From: Marinomonas maritima
GTDB taxonomy: Bacteria; Pseudomonadota; Gammaproteobacteria; Pseudomonadales; Marinomonadaceae
DNA: 64,000 nt
Direction: 5' to 3'
Assembly: GCF_024435075.2 (NCBI RefSeq)
Contig: NZ_JAMZEG020000005.1
Location: forward strand, 124,001-188,000
The notes under the pieces are model-generated. The model had not been told where the DNA came from. It did not search any database and was given only the letters and a program-made list of their open reading frames with translations. Shown piece after piece: positions 45,049 to 52,885 of this stretch. How positions within the stretch are numbered: position 1 is the first letter of the stretch; each line of letters begins with the position of its first letter. Made by a program: the position numbers and the translations under genes.

Positions 45049-45453
45049 CTAGATTCGTTCGGCTTCATAAGGTGTGTTTGCTGCAATGATAGTATAAGGA
45101 TGTTGTTGTGGGACGACGGTACGAAATGTACGCGTCATTTCTACTTTATCATGGCCTATCATGGCCTATCATGGCCTATCATGGCCTATCATGGCCTATC
45201 ATGGCCTATCATGGCCTATCATGGCCTATCATGTAGGAGGCAAGACTTGAAAAATACGTCTTTTCAGACCATAAATCAATGCGTTAAGTTGCCAGTACTG
45301 AGGGAAAAGAAGCCAATCGGCTTGTTTTATTTCGTCTAGATGTTCGTACATGGACTCGGGTTTGATATATCTCACATGAGGTAAGTGGGGCGTCCTCAAA
45401 TAGTCAGTCGCCAAACAGGCCGCGATTGTGAGGCCTGAGATGAAAAAAAACAA
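45049..45453 (-). pseudogene. Gene fragment interrupted by a decanucleotide array (possibly ATP-grasp)
   Basis: On the minus strand a frame from 45453 encodes TDYLRTPHLPHVRYIKPES and ADWLLFPQYWQLNALIYGLKRRIFQVLPPT, then stops as it enters the repeat array at 45230. Beyond the array, 45150 down to 45049, the strand again reads as protein: DKVEMTRTFRTVVPQQHPYTIIAANTPYEAERI, then TAG. The two halves look like one conserved sequence; from memory it resembles the N-terminal part of ATP-grasp (RimK-type) proteins, but I am not sure. No continuation of an ATP-grasp domain is present, so it is a truncated remnant. Confidence 0.6.
45147..45233. repeat. Array of eight perfect 10-bp repeats
   Basis: ATGGCCTATC is repeated eight times without any mismatch (45151-45230), with a partial copy at each edge (TATC before, ATG after). 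All three plus-strand frames through the array are open; every minus-strand frame contains TGA and TAG. Perfect identity suggests recent expansion by slippage. Confidence 0.97.
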
Positions 45454-45504
45454 AAAAGAGAGTGATATTGGTGGAACTAATTGGTGTGAATTAGATTATT
45501 GAGA

Positions 45505-45531
45505 ATACATGACCCGTAGCGAGTCATGTAT
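45505..45531 (-). terminator. Probable rarD terminator
   Basis: Perfect 9-bp stem ATACATGAC (45505-45513) with GTCATGTAT (45523-45531), loop of 9, located 12 bp after the rarD stop on the minus strand. The T run is weak. Confidence 0.55.
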
Positions 45532-45543
45532 AAATGGGTAGAG

Positions 45544-46458
45544 TTACAGAGTTTCTTTTTTAGACGTGAAGTTCACCGCTTTAGTTTTTCGTATGCGACG
45601 AATAGAGTCCACAATCAACATGGCAAGAGCGGACCAAATAAGCACGAAGGTTGTGAGTTTTTCCGCGCTTAATGGCTCGTCATATAAGAACACCGCTAGA
45701 AAAAACATCCCCGTTGGACCAATGTATTGGAAGAACCCCAGCGTCACGAGACTGACTCGGTTCGCCGCCGCCGCAAAGCACATTAACGGAACCATAGTGA
45801 CAGGACCCGCAGCAAACAGTAACCAATTTATACTCGCATTATTTTCGAAAATATTGGCAGTAGGGGAATCACTCATCATTAAATACAAGAGAGCGAAAGG
45901 CAAAAGAATGGCTGTCTCAATCGCCATGCCGGTAAAGCTATCAACAGCTATTTTTTTACGTACTAAACCATAAAATCCAAAGGTAATCGCTAGGGAAAGC
46001 GCAACCCAAGGCAATGAGCCAAACTGAATGACTTCAAAAACCACGGCGCAGAAACACAGAACGACTGCCGCTTTACGTACTCTATCCAGCTTTTCTTTAA
46101 AGAAAATGACACCCAATAAAATACTAATTAATGGGTTAATGTAATACCCCAAACTGGCGCTTAACATTTGATTGTTTTGTATCGCCCAGATAAATGTCCC
46201 CCAATTCACCCCGATCAAAATCGTCGATACAAGCATGGCCATCAAAGTTTTAGGTGATCGCAAGACGGTTTTCAATGCATTGGTATAACGCAGTAAAATG
46301 ATTAAAACCAAGACGATAAGGCACGACCAAATCACTCGATGAGCAAGGACTTCCGTCGCGGACACGAAAGACATCTCTTTGAAATAAATAGGCGCGATGG
46401 CCCACAGAGTAAACGCCGTTAGCGCATAAAAAATGCCACTTCGAGAAGAGCTTTGCAT
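45544..46458 (-). CDS. rarD: RarD-type EamA transporter
   Basis: Drug/metabolite superfamily permease with ten predicted spans, about 304 residues from ATG 46456-46458. AAGGATG lies upstream of that start, and longer in-frame starts up to 46554 add a basic, non-family tail. RarD marks are YALTAFTLWAIAPIYFKEM at the N-terminus, LAHRVIWS near 38-45, and NWGTFIWAIQNNQMLSASLGYYINPL at about 102-127. Originally linked to chloramphenicol sensitivity; the physiological substrate is unknown. Divergent from the FMN riboswitch and its transporter. Confidence 0.9.
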   Translation of the reverse strand: MQSSSRSGIFYALTAFTLWAIAPIYFKEMSFVSATEVLAHRVIWSCLIVLVLIILLRYTNALKTVLRSPKTLMAMLVSTILIGVNWGTFIWAIQNNQMLSASLGYYINPLISILLGVIFFKEKLDRVRKAAVVLCFCAVVFEVIQFGSLPWVALSLAITFGFYGLVRKKIAVDSFTGMAIETAILLPFALLYLMMSDSPTANIFENNASINWLLFAAGPVTMVPLMCFAAAANRVSLVTLGFFQYIGPTGMFFLAVFLYDEPLSAEKLTTFVLIWSALAMLIVDSIRRIRKTKAVNFTSKKETL

Positions 46459-46614
46459 TGAAATCATCCTTTTCAATGAATGTTTATTTTTAGAGAGTGA
46501 GTGTATAGGAATATGACGCGCGTTAGAAACAGAGTATTTCACTATCGTGTTCACAGTTCTTATTGCCTAAATAAGATGATGCGTTTAAAGTTAAACGATA
46601 ATTTTTTACATTAA

Positions 46615-46810
46615 TCGAACTTCGGGGCGGGGCGAAACTCCCCACCGGCGGTGATTTTGAATAGGTTTGCTAATCTAATCAAACAGCCCGCGAGCGCTTC
46701 ATTCTTTTTATTGTGATGACGAATCTGTCGTTATGGTACATCGAATTAAGGTCAGCAGATCTGGTGAGACTCCAGAGCCGACGGTTACAGTCCGGATGAT
46801 AGAAGATCGA
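46615..46810 (+). ncRNA. FMN riboswitch (RFN element)
   Basis: The conserved RFN blocks occur in order: GGGGCGGGGCGAAACTCCCC then ACCGGCGGTGAT, AGCCCGCGAGCG (from about 46685), GGTCAGCAGATCTGGTGAGA (from about 46750), CCAGAGCCGACGGTTACAGT, and CCGGATGATAGAAGA. Closing stem P1 pairs TCGAACTTC (46615-46623) with GAAGATCGA (46802-46810), one mismatch. The P3-P4 segment is longer than the minimum. It binds flavin mononucleotide and should lower expression of the transporter that starts at 46963. Confidence 0.96.
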
Positions 46811-46962
46811 CCAAGCAACGAAAAAAACATGACTCTTTATTGAGTGATGGTTCTGTTCGTTGGCGCCATTTATGCGTTTTAGTTTGCATTCCCTTGGTTA
46901 TGTAAACGGCTTGGTATATTCCTCATCACCCCTGTACATCTTATTCGCTGGAGAAACCAAAG

Positions 46963-47892
46963 ATGGCAGGTACATTTTTTATCATGATCGCGTGTTTCAC
47001 GTGGGCACTTGATACCTTAATTCGTTACCCTTTGTTGGGCGCGGGTTATTCCACTCTACAAATTGTATTAATTGAACATCTCACCTTGGTGCTGTTTGTC
47101 AGTCCTATGCTGTGGCGCTATCGCCATGTTTATCGACATATGTCGATAAGTGGCTTTTCATGTTTGTTTTTTATTGGCGGTATCGGTTCGGCCATGGGGA
47201 CCTTGGCGTTCACCGAAGCCTTTCATTATTTGAATCCAACCGTTGTTATCTTACTTCAAAAGTTACAGCCCATCGTGGCAATTTTGCTAGCGTATTGGCT
47301 ATTAAAAGAACAAATTGAAACGCATTTTCTTCGCTGGGCGGCGGTTATTTTATTCGGCAGCTTTGTGATGATGTGGCCAGATCTACGTTTGTTGGGCGAT
47401 GCGCAATGGCATTATTCGAGTGATAGCGCGAGCCTTTTAAAAGGCTATGGCTACACGTTGATTGCGGTGATTGCATGGGGCGCCGCGACGGTGTGCGGTA
47501 AATATTTATCCCATCAGCACATGCCAGCGAATGCGATTATGTCAGGTCGCTTTGTGGCTGGACTGTTGGTGTTATTGCCTTTGGCGTTGGCGCAATCTGA
47601 TAGCTTGACGACGATGACATCGGTGGATTTCAGCTTAGTCATCGTCATGGCCTTGTTGAGCGGATTCATCGGGATGTGGTTCTATTATCAAGGGCTCAAA
47701 ACCGTACCCGCACAACTCGCCACTTTGGCCGAACTGTCTTTCCCTGTGTTTGCCGCCGCCATTAATTGGCTGTTCTTGGACATGGGATTAACGGGTTATC
47801 AAATCATCGGCGGCTTGATGTTGATTTTCGGCAACATCGGCCTGCGCATGAAAGAGCTGAGAAGAACGGATTTAGCGTCAGCGGCTCAGTAG
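46963..47892 (+). CDS. ribN: EamA/DMT transporter under FMN riboswitch control, probable riboflavin importer RibN
   Basis: A 309-residue permease with ten predicted spans in two EamA repeats (MAGTFFIMIACFTWALDTLIRYPLL at the start; YTLIAVIAWGAATVCGKYLSHQHMPANAI opening the second half). Its position directly behind an FMN riboswitch, with no riboflavin-synthesis gene following, marks it as a riboflavin uptake protein of the RibN type described in Rhizobium and Vibrio. The function rests on context; the family itself is diverse. A terminator follows. Confidence 0.85.
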   Translation: MAGTFFIMIACFTWALDTLIRYPLLGAGYSTLQIVLIEHLTLVLFVSPMLWRYRHVYRHMSISGFSCLFFIGGIGSAMGTLAFTEAFHYLNPTVVILLQKLQPIVAILLAYWLLKEQIETHFLRWAAVILFGSFVMMWPDLRLLGDAQWHYSSDSASLLKGYGYTLIAVIAWGAATVCGKYLSHQHMPANAIMSGRFVAGLLVLLPLALAQSDSLTTMTSVDFSLVIVMALLSGFIGMWFYYQGLKTVPAQLATLAELSFPVFAAAINWLFLDMGLTGYQIIGGLMLIFGNIGLRMKELRRTDLASAAQ

Positions 47893-47900
47893 TATTGATG

Positions 47901-47937
47901 GCAAAAAGCCGGATGCTTTATAGGTCAGGCTTTTTGC
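47901..47937 (+). terminator. Terminator after the riboflavin transporter
   Basis: GCAAAAAGCC (47901-47910) pairs perfectly with GGCTTTTTGC (47928-47937); loop of 17. Confidence 0.75.
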
Positions 47938-48137
47938 TAGTCTTTTATTCTCTCATTTGTTTTGCCGTTCGAGGTGCTGCTCTCATACGGTATTATTTCC
48001 TCTTTTGATTCCGTAAATAGTCACCCTTTTTTGCTACTTTTTGTTTTAGAATAGCGCTCTATATTTGTCCATAAGGTCAACTTTAAGTGCGTCGCTCGAT
48101 CTTGATGGCTTATATCTGGTCTACAAAAGGAAGCTCA

Positions 48138-49346
48138 ATGCCAAGTACCCCCTCTTATTCGTCGGTTGTTGCATCAAAAACGCAATGGTTGGAAATCATT
48201 TTGCTTTGGATTGCGGGGATTTCTGCCGCCATGCAATTTGCCAAGTTTTCTGTCTCCTTTGATACCTTGTTAAATCATTATCAAACCACGGCAACATTAA
48301 CAGGCGCTGCGCTGTCTGCGGTGGGATTAATTGGGTTAGTGTTTGGTGTGTCTGCGGGCATGATTGCTAGCCGTGTTGGGTATTTAAAAGTGTTGGTAGG
48401 TGCTTTGCTGCTGGGTGGCTGTTTGTCGTTTATTCAATCTTTTTTACCGCCGTTTAATGTGTTGTTTGTCACCAGAATACTAGAAGGACTTTCTCAGTTA
48501 GGCGTTGTTGTGGCTGCGCCAACGTTAATTGCGAAGTTAAGCGCGCCTCAGCATAAATCATTGACGATGGGCATCTGGGGAACGTTTTTTGGCGTTGCGT
48601 TTGCGGTATGCGGTTGGGTCGGTAAAAACCTTCTAGATCAATATGGCTTGTCTACGTTGTTTTTGAGTCATGGTATTTTGATTTCGACCATCGGTGTCGT
48701 GTTACTGGTCATTTTGAGGAAAAACCCCGTGTTGGATTTGGCGCCTGCTGCTGACAACCAAGGTGGATTCTTTTCTCAAATGATGAGGATTTACCGTAAT
48801 CCACGTGCTCTTTTACCGAGCTTTGTTTTCCTATTTTATACCTGCACTCTGGTGTCTGTGTTGACTTATGTACCTGGTCTGATCAGCGAGCTGTCTTTGC
48901 AGAAGTGGATGTTGGTTCTATTGCCTTTAATCACTACGAGTGGAACATTTTTAGCGGGCGCCATTGCGCAATACTGGATGCGACCTCAACGAGTGGCATT
49001 GGTCGCGTATTCTGGTGTGGCGATCAGTGCGCTGGTTTTGTCATTGATTGGCGATACGGCGCTGTTGTTTTGTTTGGTGGTTGGTGTCATGGTGTTGTTT
49101 CTTGGTATGGTGCCAGGTGCTTCGTTGGCGATGATTCCAACGTTGGCACGTAACCCAAGCGAGCAGGCTCAAGGTTATGGTTTGCTGGCCCAATTTGGTA
49201 ATCTTGGTGCGACAGTAGGACCGCCAACGTTTGCTACTGCCTTAGTTGCTTACGGTTTGTCTGGACTGGTGGTGTTGGTATTGTGTGTTTGTTGTTTCGG
49301 TATTTTGTTTAGTCTTTTGGCTGGGCGTATTAAAACCGTCTCTTAG
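48138..49346 (+). CDS. MFS transporter
   Basis: Major facilitator permease of about 402 residues with twelve predicted spans. I use ATG 48138, which has AAAGGAAG just before it, instead of an upstream GTG at 48087. Internal features are VFGVSAGMIASRVGYLKVLVGALLLGG (degenerate motif A) and RILEGLSQLGVVVAAPTLIAKL near 110-131. The arrangement resembles CynX/NimT-type transporters for small anions or drugs. It stands alone, so the substrate is unknown. Confidence 0.8.
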   Translation: MPSTPSYSSVVASKTQWLEIILLWIAGISAAMQFAKFSVSFDTLLNHYQTTATLTGAALSAVGLIGLVFGVSAGMIASRVGYLKVLVGALLLGGCLSFIQSFLPPFNVLFVTRILEGLSQLGVVVAAPTLIAKLSAPQHKSLTMGIWGTFFGVAFAVCGWVGKNLLDQYGLSTLFLSHGILISTIGVVLLVILRKNPVLDLAPAADNQGGFFSQMMRIYRNPRALLPSFVFLFYTCTLVSVLTYVPGLISELSLQKWMLVLLPLITTSGTFLAGAIAQYWMRPQRVALVAYSGVAISALVLSLIGDTALLFCLVVGVMVLFLGMVPGASLAMIPTLARNPSEQAQGYGLLAQFGNLGATVGPPTFATALVAYGLSGLVVLVLCVCCFGILFSLLAGRIKTVS

Positions 49347-49378
49347 TGGTCTGCTTTCTCTGCTAGATGCTTACCTAA

Positions 49379-49404
49379 ACCGCGTTTTTCTCGCTAAACG
49401 CGGT
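49379..49404 (+). terminator. Terminator after the MFS gene
   Basis: ACCGCGTTT (49379-49387) pairs with AAACGCGGT (49396-49404), loop of 8, with a T6 run a few bases further on. Confidence 0.8.
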
Positions 49405-49570
49405 CTTCATTTTTTCCTGTCTCGTATTTGTTTTGCGTGTTTTAGCTTCTACTTTTAAAAATAATCTATCTTGCTGTAATAATTCGAGCCTGTATTGTGT
49501 CTAACTAACATTCACTTAATTGAGCTATTTTATTTTTCCCGAGTCGAAAGGCTCTGTTGGAGCGTTGGTA

Positions 49571-51721
49571 ATGAAGAAAATCGGATTGTTGGTGTTAATC
49601 GCTATTTTGGCTGCGGGGTTTTTCTATTTTGATCTGCACCAGTTATTAACATTGCAGGGTTTGAAGTCCGGCCTCGCTCAGTTTGAAACATGGCGGGCTG
49701 AAAGCCCTCTGCTCGTCGGTGGCGCATTTTTGATTTTGTATGTCATTGTAACTGCCTTGTCTTTACCCGGTGCTGTGATTATGACTCTGGCGGCGGGTGC
49801 ATTGTTTGATTTAGGTTGGGGTCTGCTTATCGTTTCTTTTGCTAGTAGCATTGGTGCGACCTTGGCGTTTCTTGTTTCGCGTTATTTGCTTCAAGACATG
49901 GTGCAAAAGCGCTTTGGTGATCGTCTTAAAGCGATCAATGAAGGCGTTGAAAAAGAAGGCGCGTTTTATTTGTTTACGCTTCGTCTTGTTCCTATTTTCC
50001 CTTTCTTTTTAATCAATTTGTTGATGGGACTGACGACTATTCGTGCAGTGACATTTTATTGGGTCAGCCAAGTTGGTATGTTGGCGGGCACGTTTGTTTT
50101 CGTTAATGCGGGTACGCAATTGGGACAGTTAGAAAGTTTATCCGGTATTTTATCGCCTTCCTTGCTGTTGTCTTTTATTTTGTTAGGCGTATTCCCTTTG
50201 ATTGCTAAAAAATTATTGAATGTTATTAAAGCGCGTCGTGTGTACGCGGGTTTTACTAAGCCAAAAACATTTGACCGTAATCTGATTGTTATTGGTGGAG
50301 GTGCTGGCGGTTTAGTAAGTGCTTACATTGCAGCGGCGGTAAAAGCCAAAGTGACGCTAATCGAAGCCAATAAAATGGGTGGCGATTGCCTCAACTATGG
50401 TTGTATCCCAAGTAAGGCTTTGATCAAGAGTGCGAAAGTAGCGCAGCAAATGCGTCATGCTGAACACTATGGTTTAGACAGCAGTGAGCCGACCTTTTCG
50501 TTCAAAAAAGTCATGGCGCGTGTTCATGATGTGATTAGTAAAATAGAGCCTCATGATAGTGTCGAGCGCTATACGAACCTTGGTGTAGACGTTGTACAAG
50601 GTTACGCTCAATTAATTGATCCTTGGACAGTAGAAATTAAGCTAAACGATGGTGGCACTCAGTGTTTGACAGCGCGGAGTATTGTTCTGGCGACGGGCGC
50701 GCGTCCCTTTGTCCCTGATTTACCGGGTTTGAATGACGTGGGTTATTACACCAGTGATAACTTGTGGGAAGAATTTGCTAAGTTTGATGAAGCGCCAAAA
50801 CGTCTTGTCGTATTAGGTGGTGGCCCAATCGGTTCTGAATTGGCGCAAAGCTTTGCTCGTTTAGGTTCTAAGGTGACTCAGGTTGAACGTGCAACGCGAA
50901 TTATGGCGAGAGAAGACGAAGAAGTGTCTGAACTTGTTCAAAAAAGTATGAGATCCGATGGCGTCACGATCCTGACGTCTCATAATGCGATTCGTTGTGA
51001 AAAAGAAGGGGATGTTAAGCGCTTGATCGTTGAAAAAGACGGGGTTGAAAGCGAGATTGAATTTGATGCGCTACTTTGTGCTGTTGGTCGTCAAGCACGT
51101 CTTGAAGGGTACGGTTTAGAAAACTTAGGCATTGAAACCAAGCGTACTATCGTCACCAACGATTACCTTGAAACCTTGTTTCCGAACATATTTGCGGTAG
51201 GCGATGTGGTGGGTCCTTATCAATTCACTCACGTTGCCGCTCATCAAGCTTGGTTTGCAGCGGTGAATGCGTTGTTTGGTACATTCAAAAAATTCCGTGC
51301 AGATTACCGAGTGATTCCATGGGCGACCTTTGTTGATCCTGAAGTGGCTCGCGTTGGCTTAAGTGAACAAGATGCGAAAGAGCAAGGCATCGCTTATGAA
51401 ATGGTTCGTTACGGTCTTGATGACCTAGATCGCGCCATTGCAGAAAGCGCGACGAAAGGCTTTGTGAAAGTCTTAACCGTGCCGGGGAAAGATAAAATCT
51501 TGGGCGTTACCATTGTGGGAGAACATTCTGGCGAGTTATTGGCTGAGTTTGTTTTAGCAATGAAACACGGCTTAGGTTTGAATAAAATCTTAGGCACGAT
51601 TCATACCTACCCAACATGGGCGGAATCCAATAAATACGCAGCAGGCGAGTGGAAACGCGCTCATACACCAGAGCGCATATTGGCTTGGGTCGAAAAATAC
51701 CATACATGGCGTCGAGGTTAA
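49571..51721 (+). CDS. TVP38/DedA-like membrane domain fused to a pyridine nucleotide-disulfide oxidoreductase
   Basis: A 716-residue fusion from ATG 49571 (TTGGAG upstream). Residues about 1-225 form a membrane domain of TVP38/VTT type (LSLPGAVIMTLAAGALFDLGWGLLIVSFASSIGATLAFLVSRY, then FYLFTLRLVPIFPFFLINLLMGL). From about 237 a class I flavoprotein follows: FAD motif VIGGGAGGLVSAYIAAA, redox-active disulfide GGDCLNYGCIPSKAL, NAD motif VVLGGGPIGSELAQSFARLGS, and FANIFAVGDV-like FAD block. The C-terminal dimer interface HTYPTWAESNKYAAGEWKR resembles mercuric reductase, without its extra cysteines. Probably membrane-linked disulfide or quinone reduction. Confidence 0.88.
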   Translation: MKKIGLLVLIAILAAGFFYFDLHQLLTLQGLKSGLAQFETWRAESPLLVGGAFLILYVIVTALSLPGAVIMTLAAGALFDLGWGLLIVSFASSIGATLAFLVSRYLLQDMVQKRFGDRLKAINEGVEKEGAFYLFTLRLVPIFPFFLINLLMGLTTIRAVTFYWVSQVGMLAGTFVFVNAGTQLGQLESLSGILSPSLLLSFILLGVFPLIAKKLLNVIKARRVYAGFTKPKTFDRNLIVIGGGAGGLVSAYIAAAVKAKVTLIEANKMGGDCLNYGCIPSKALIKSAKVAQQMRHAEHYGLDSSEPTFSFKKVMARVHDVISKIEPHDSVERYTNLGVDVVQGYAQLIDPWTVEIKLNDGGTQCLTARSIVLATGARPFVPDLPGLNDVGYYTSDNLWEEFAKFDEAPKRLVVLGGGPIGSELAQSFARLGSKVTQVERATRIMAREDEEVSELVQKSMRSDGVTILTSHNAIRCEKEGDVKRLIVEKDGVESEIEFDALLCAVGRQARLEGYGLENLGIETKRTIVTNDYLETLFPNIFAVGDVVGPYQFTHVAAHQAWFAAVNALFGTFKKFRADYRVIPWATFVDPEVARVGLSEQDAKEQGIAYEMVRYGLDDLDRAIAESATKGFVKVLTVPGKDKILGVTIVGEHSGELLAEFVLAMKHGLGLNKILGTIHTYPTWAESNKYAAGEWKRAHTPERILAWVEKYHTWRRG

Positions 51722-51728
51722 GTGGATG
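51392..51728 (+). repeat. Copy A of a 337-bp direct repeat (native 3' end of the fusion gene)
   Basis: This segment is about 96% identical to 58243-58579. The differences I counted, about 13, are nearly all at third codon positions; only one changes a residue (Gly to Ser). Copies A and B lie in the same orientation and flank the metallophore island. Confidence 0.95.
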
Positions 51729-51938
51729 AAAAAGTGGCTGATTATCTTGTTCGCTGTTATTGGACTGCAAAGTGCGGTGGCCAATGCTGAAAACGCCTTT
51801 GATCACTCATTAGAGGCATTTTTGGTGAATTATGCTGAGAATCTGAACTTGACAGCGGAAGTGATTGCGAAAGTAAAAAGCAAAGATTTAAGCATCAAAT
51901 TCTTAAGCTACGATTGGAATCTAAATAAGATATTGTAA
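51726..51938 (+). CDS. Small secreted protein of unknown function
   Basis: A 70-residue open frame starting 5 bp after the fusion gene. The N-terminus MKKWLIILFAVIGLQSAVANA is a good signal peptide, leaving a 49-residue acidic helical peptide (ENAFDHSLEAFLVNYAENLNLTAEVIAKVK). No strong ribosome-binding site beyond the upstream coding end; translational coupling is possible. It lies at the edge of the island, so it may belong to the resident or the incoming DNA. Confidence 0.5.
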   Translation: MKKWLIILFAVIGLQSAVANAENAFDHSLEAFLVNYAENLNLTAEVIAKVKSKDLSIKFLSYDWNLNKIL

Positions 51939-51960
51939 ATCGGTTTAAATAGAGCAGCAA

Positions 51961-52033
51961 AAAAAGCTCATATAGGTTGTACAATACTGCGCCTTAAAGA
52001 AGGGCAGTATTGTACATACGTAGGGCTTTTTTA
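51961..52033. terminator. Bidirectional terminator at the left edge of the metallophore island
   Basis: A perfect 12-bp stem GTACAATACTGC (51980-51991) with its complement (52005-52016) lies inside outer A6GC/GCT6 arms, so it can stop transcription from both sides. It ends at the stop codon of the minus-strand exporter gene. Confidence 0.9.
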
Positions 52034-52885
52034 TTACTTAGCTATTTTTAATTTATTCTCTGGCCAAGAAAGTAAAATGCAAGAAACGACAATAATGGCA
52101 CCACCTAAAATCGTTAACCAATCTGGGATTTCACTCCAAAAAATCACCCCCCACAAAATGTTAAATGCTAAGCCAATATACCGTGTAACGGCAACGATAC
52201 CTGCATTTTCATGTGTAAAGGCCTTGGTTAAGAAAATTTGTCCCAATAGGGAAACCACACCAATAGCCATTAAGTACATCCAAGCTATTCCCTGCGGCAT
52301 AACAAACTCATCTTTCATCAGAATGGCCGAGATAACTGTCGCGGTAGCCAAAAAGTAAAATATAATCTCATACGTGTGGTGGCTTTTACTTAAATGCCGA
52401 ATGGTTACCGACGCACTTGCGGCAAATACCGCACTCGCAATACCTGCAATGGCATACACATTAAATGCACTGTAGCCAAAGGGATCCACCACCATTCCAA
52501 CTCCGACTAAAATCATAGGCAGTAAAATTTTGGCCTTGGTTGGCAAGCGCTCTCCAAAAAGAAAATTAGAAAGAATAATCACGAAGAAAGGTGATAAATA
52601 AGCCAAAATAGCGGCATCAGCCAATGGTATATGAGCAATGGTATATACAAATGCCAACAGATAGAGCGCTCCAAATATCCCCCTAAGGACTAATAAAGGC
52701 ACGCCTTGGTTTGAGAATGTTACCCGAGCTTGAAACATTAAAAAAAGCACCAAAACGGTTCCAATAATACTACGGAAGAAAACGATCTCCGCACTTGGAA
52801 TAGTTAAACTTGCCGCTTTAATAAGAGCATTCATCACGCTAAAAACTAATGCCGACGCGATAGCTAGAAAAACCCCTTTATTCAT
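52034..52885 (-). CDS. EamA-family exporter of the metallophore cluster (CntI-like)
   Basis: DMT permease of 283 residues with ten predicted spans in two EamA repeats (MNKGVFLAIASALVFSVMNALIKAASLTIPSAEIVFFRSIIG; YAIAGIASAVFAASASVTIRHLS). In the pseudopaline cluster of Pseudomonas aeruginosa an EamA protein, CntI, exports the newly made opine metallophore. The same role is inferred here because the gene overlaps cntM by 8 bp and is last in the operon. Confidence 0.8.
   Translation of the reverse strand: MNKGVFLAIASALVFSVMNALIKAASLTIPSAEIVFFRSIIGTVLVLFLMFQARVTFSNQGVPLLVLRGIFGALYLLAFVYTIAHIPLADAAILAYLSPFFVIILSNFLFGERLPTKAKILLPMILVGVGMVVDPFGYSAFNVYAIAGIASAVFAASASVTIRHLSKSHHTYEIIFYFLATATVISAILMKDEFVMPQGIAWMYLMAIGVVSLLGQIFLTKAFTHENAGIVAVTRYIGLAFNILWGVIFWSEIPDWLTILGGAIIVVSCILLSWPENKLKIAK

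Noticed and set aside
45028..45339. Plus-strand open frame of 103 codons containing a periodic YHGLSWPIMA repeat.
   Set aside because: It is open only because the 10-bp repeat has no plus-strand stops. Its flanks are antisense to a protein-like minus-strand sequence, and no ribosome-binding site precedes it.
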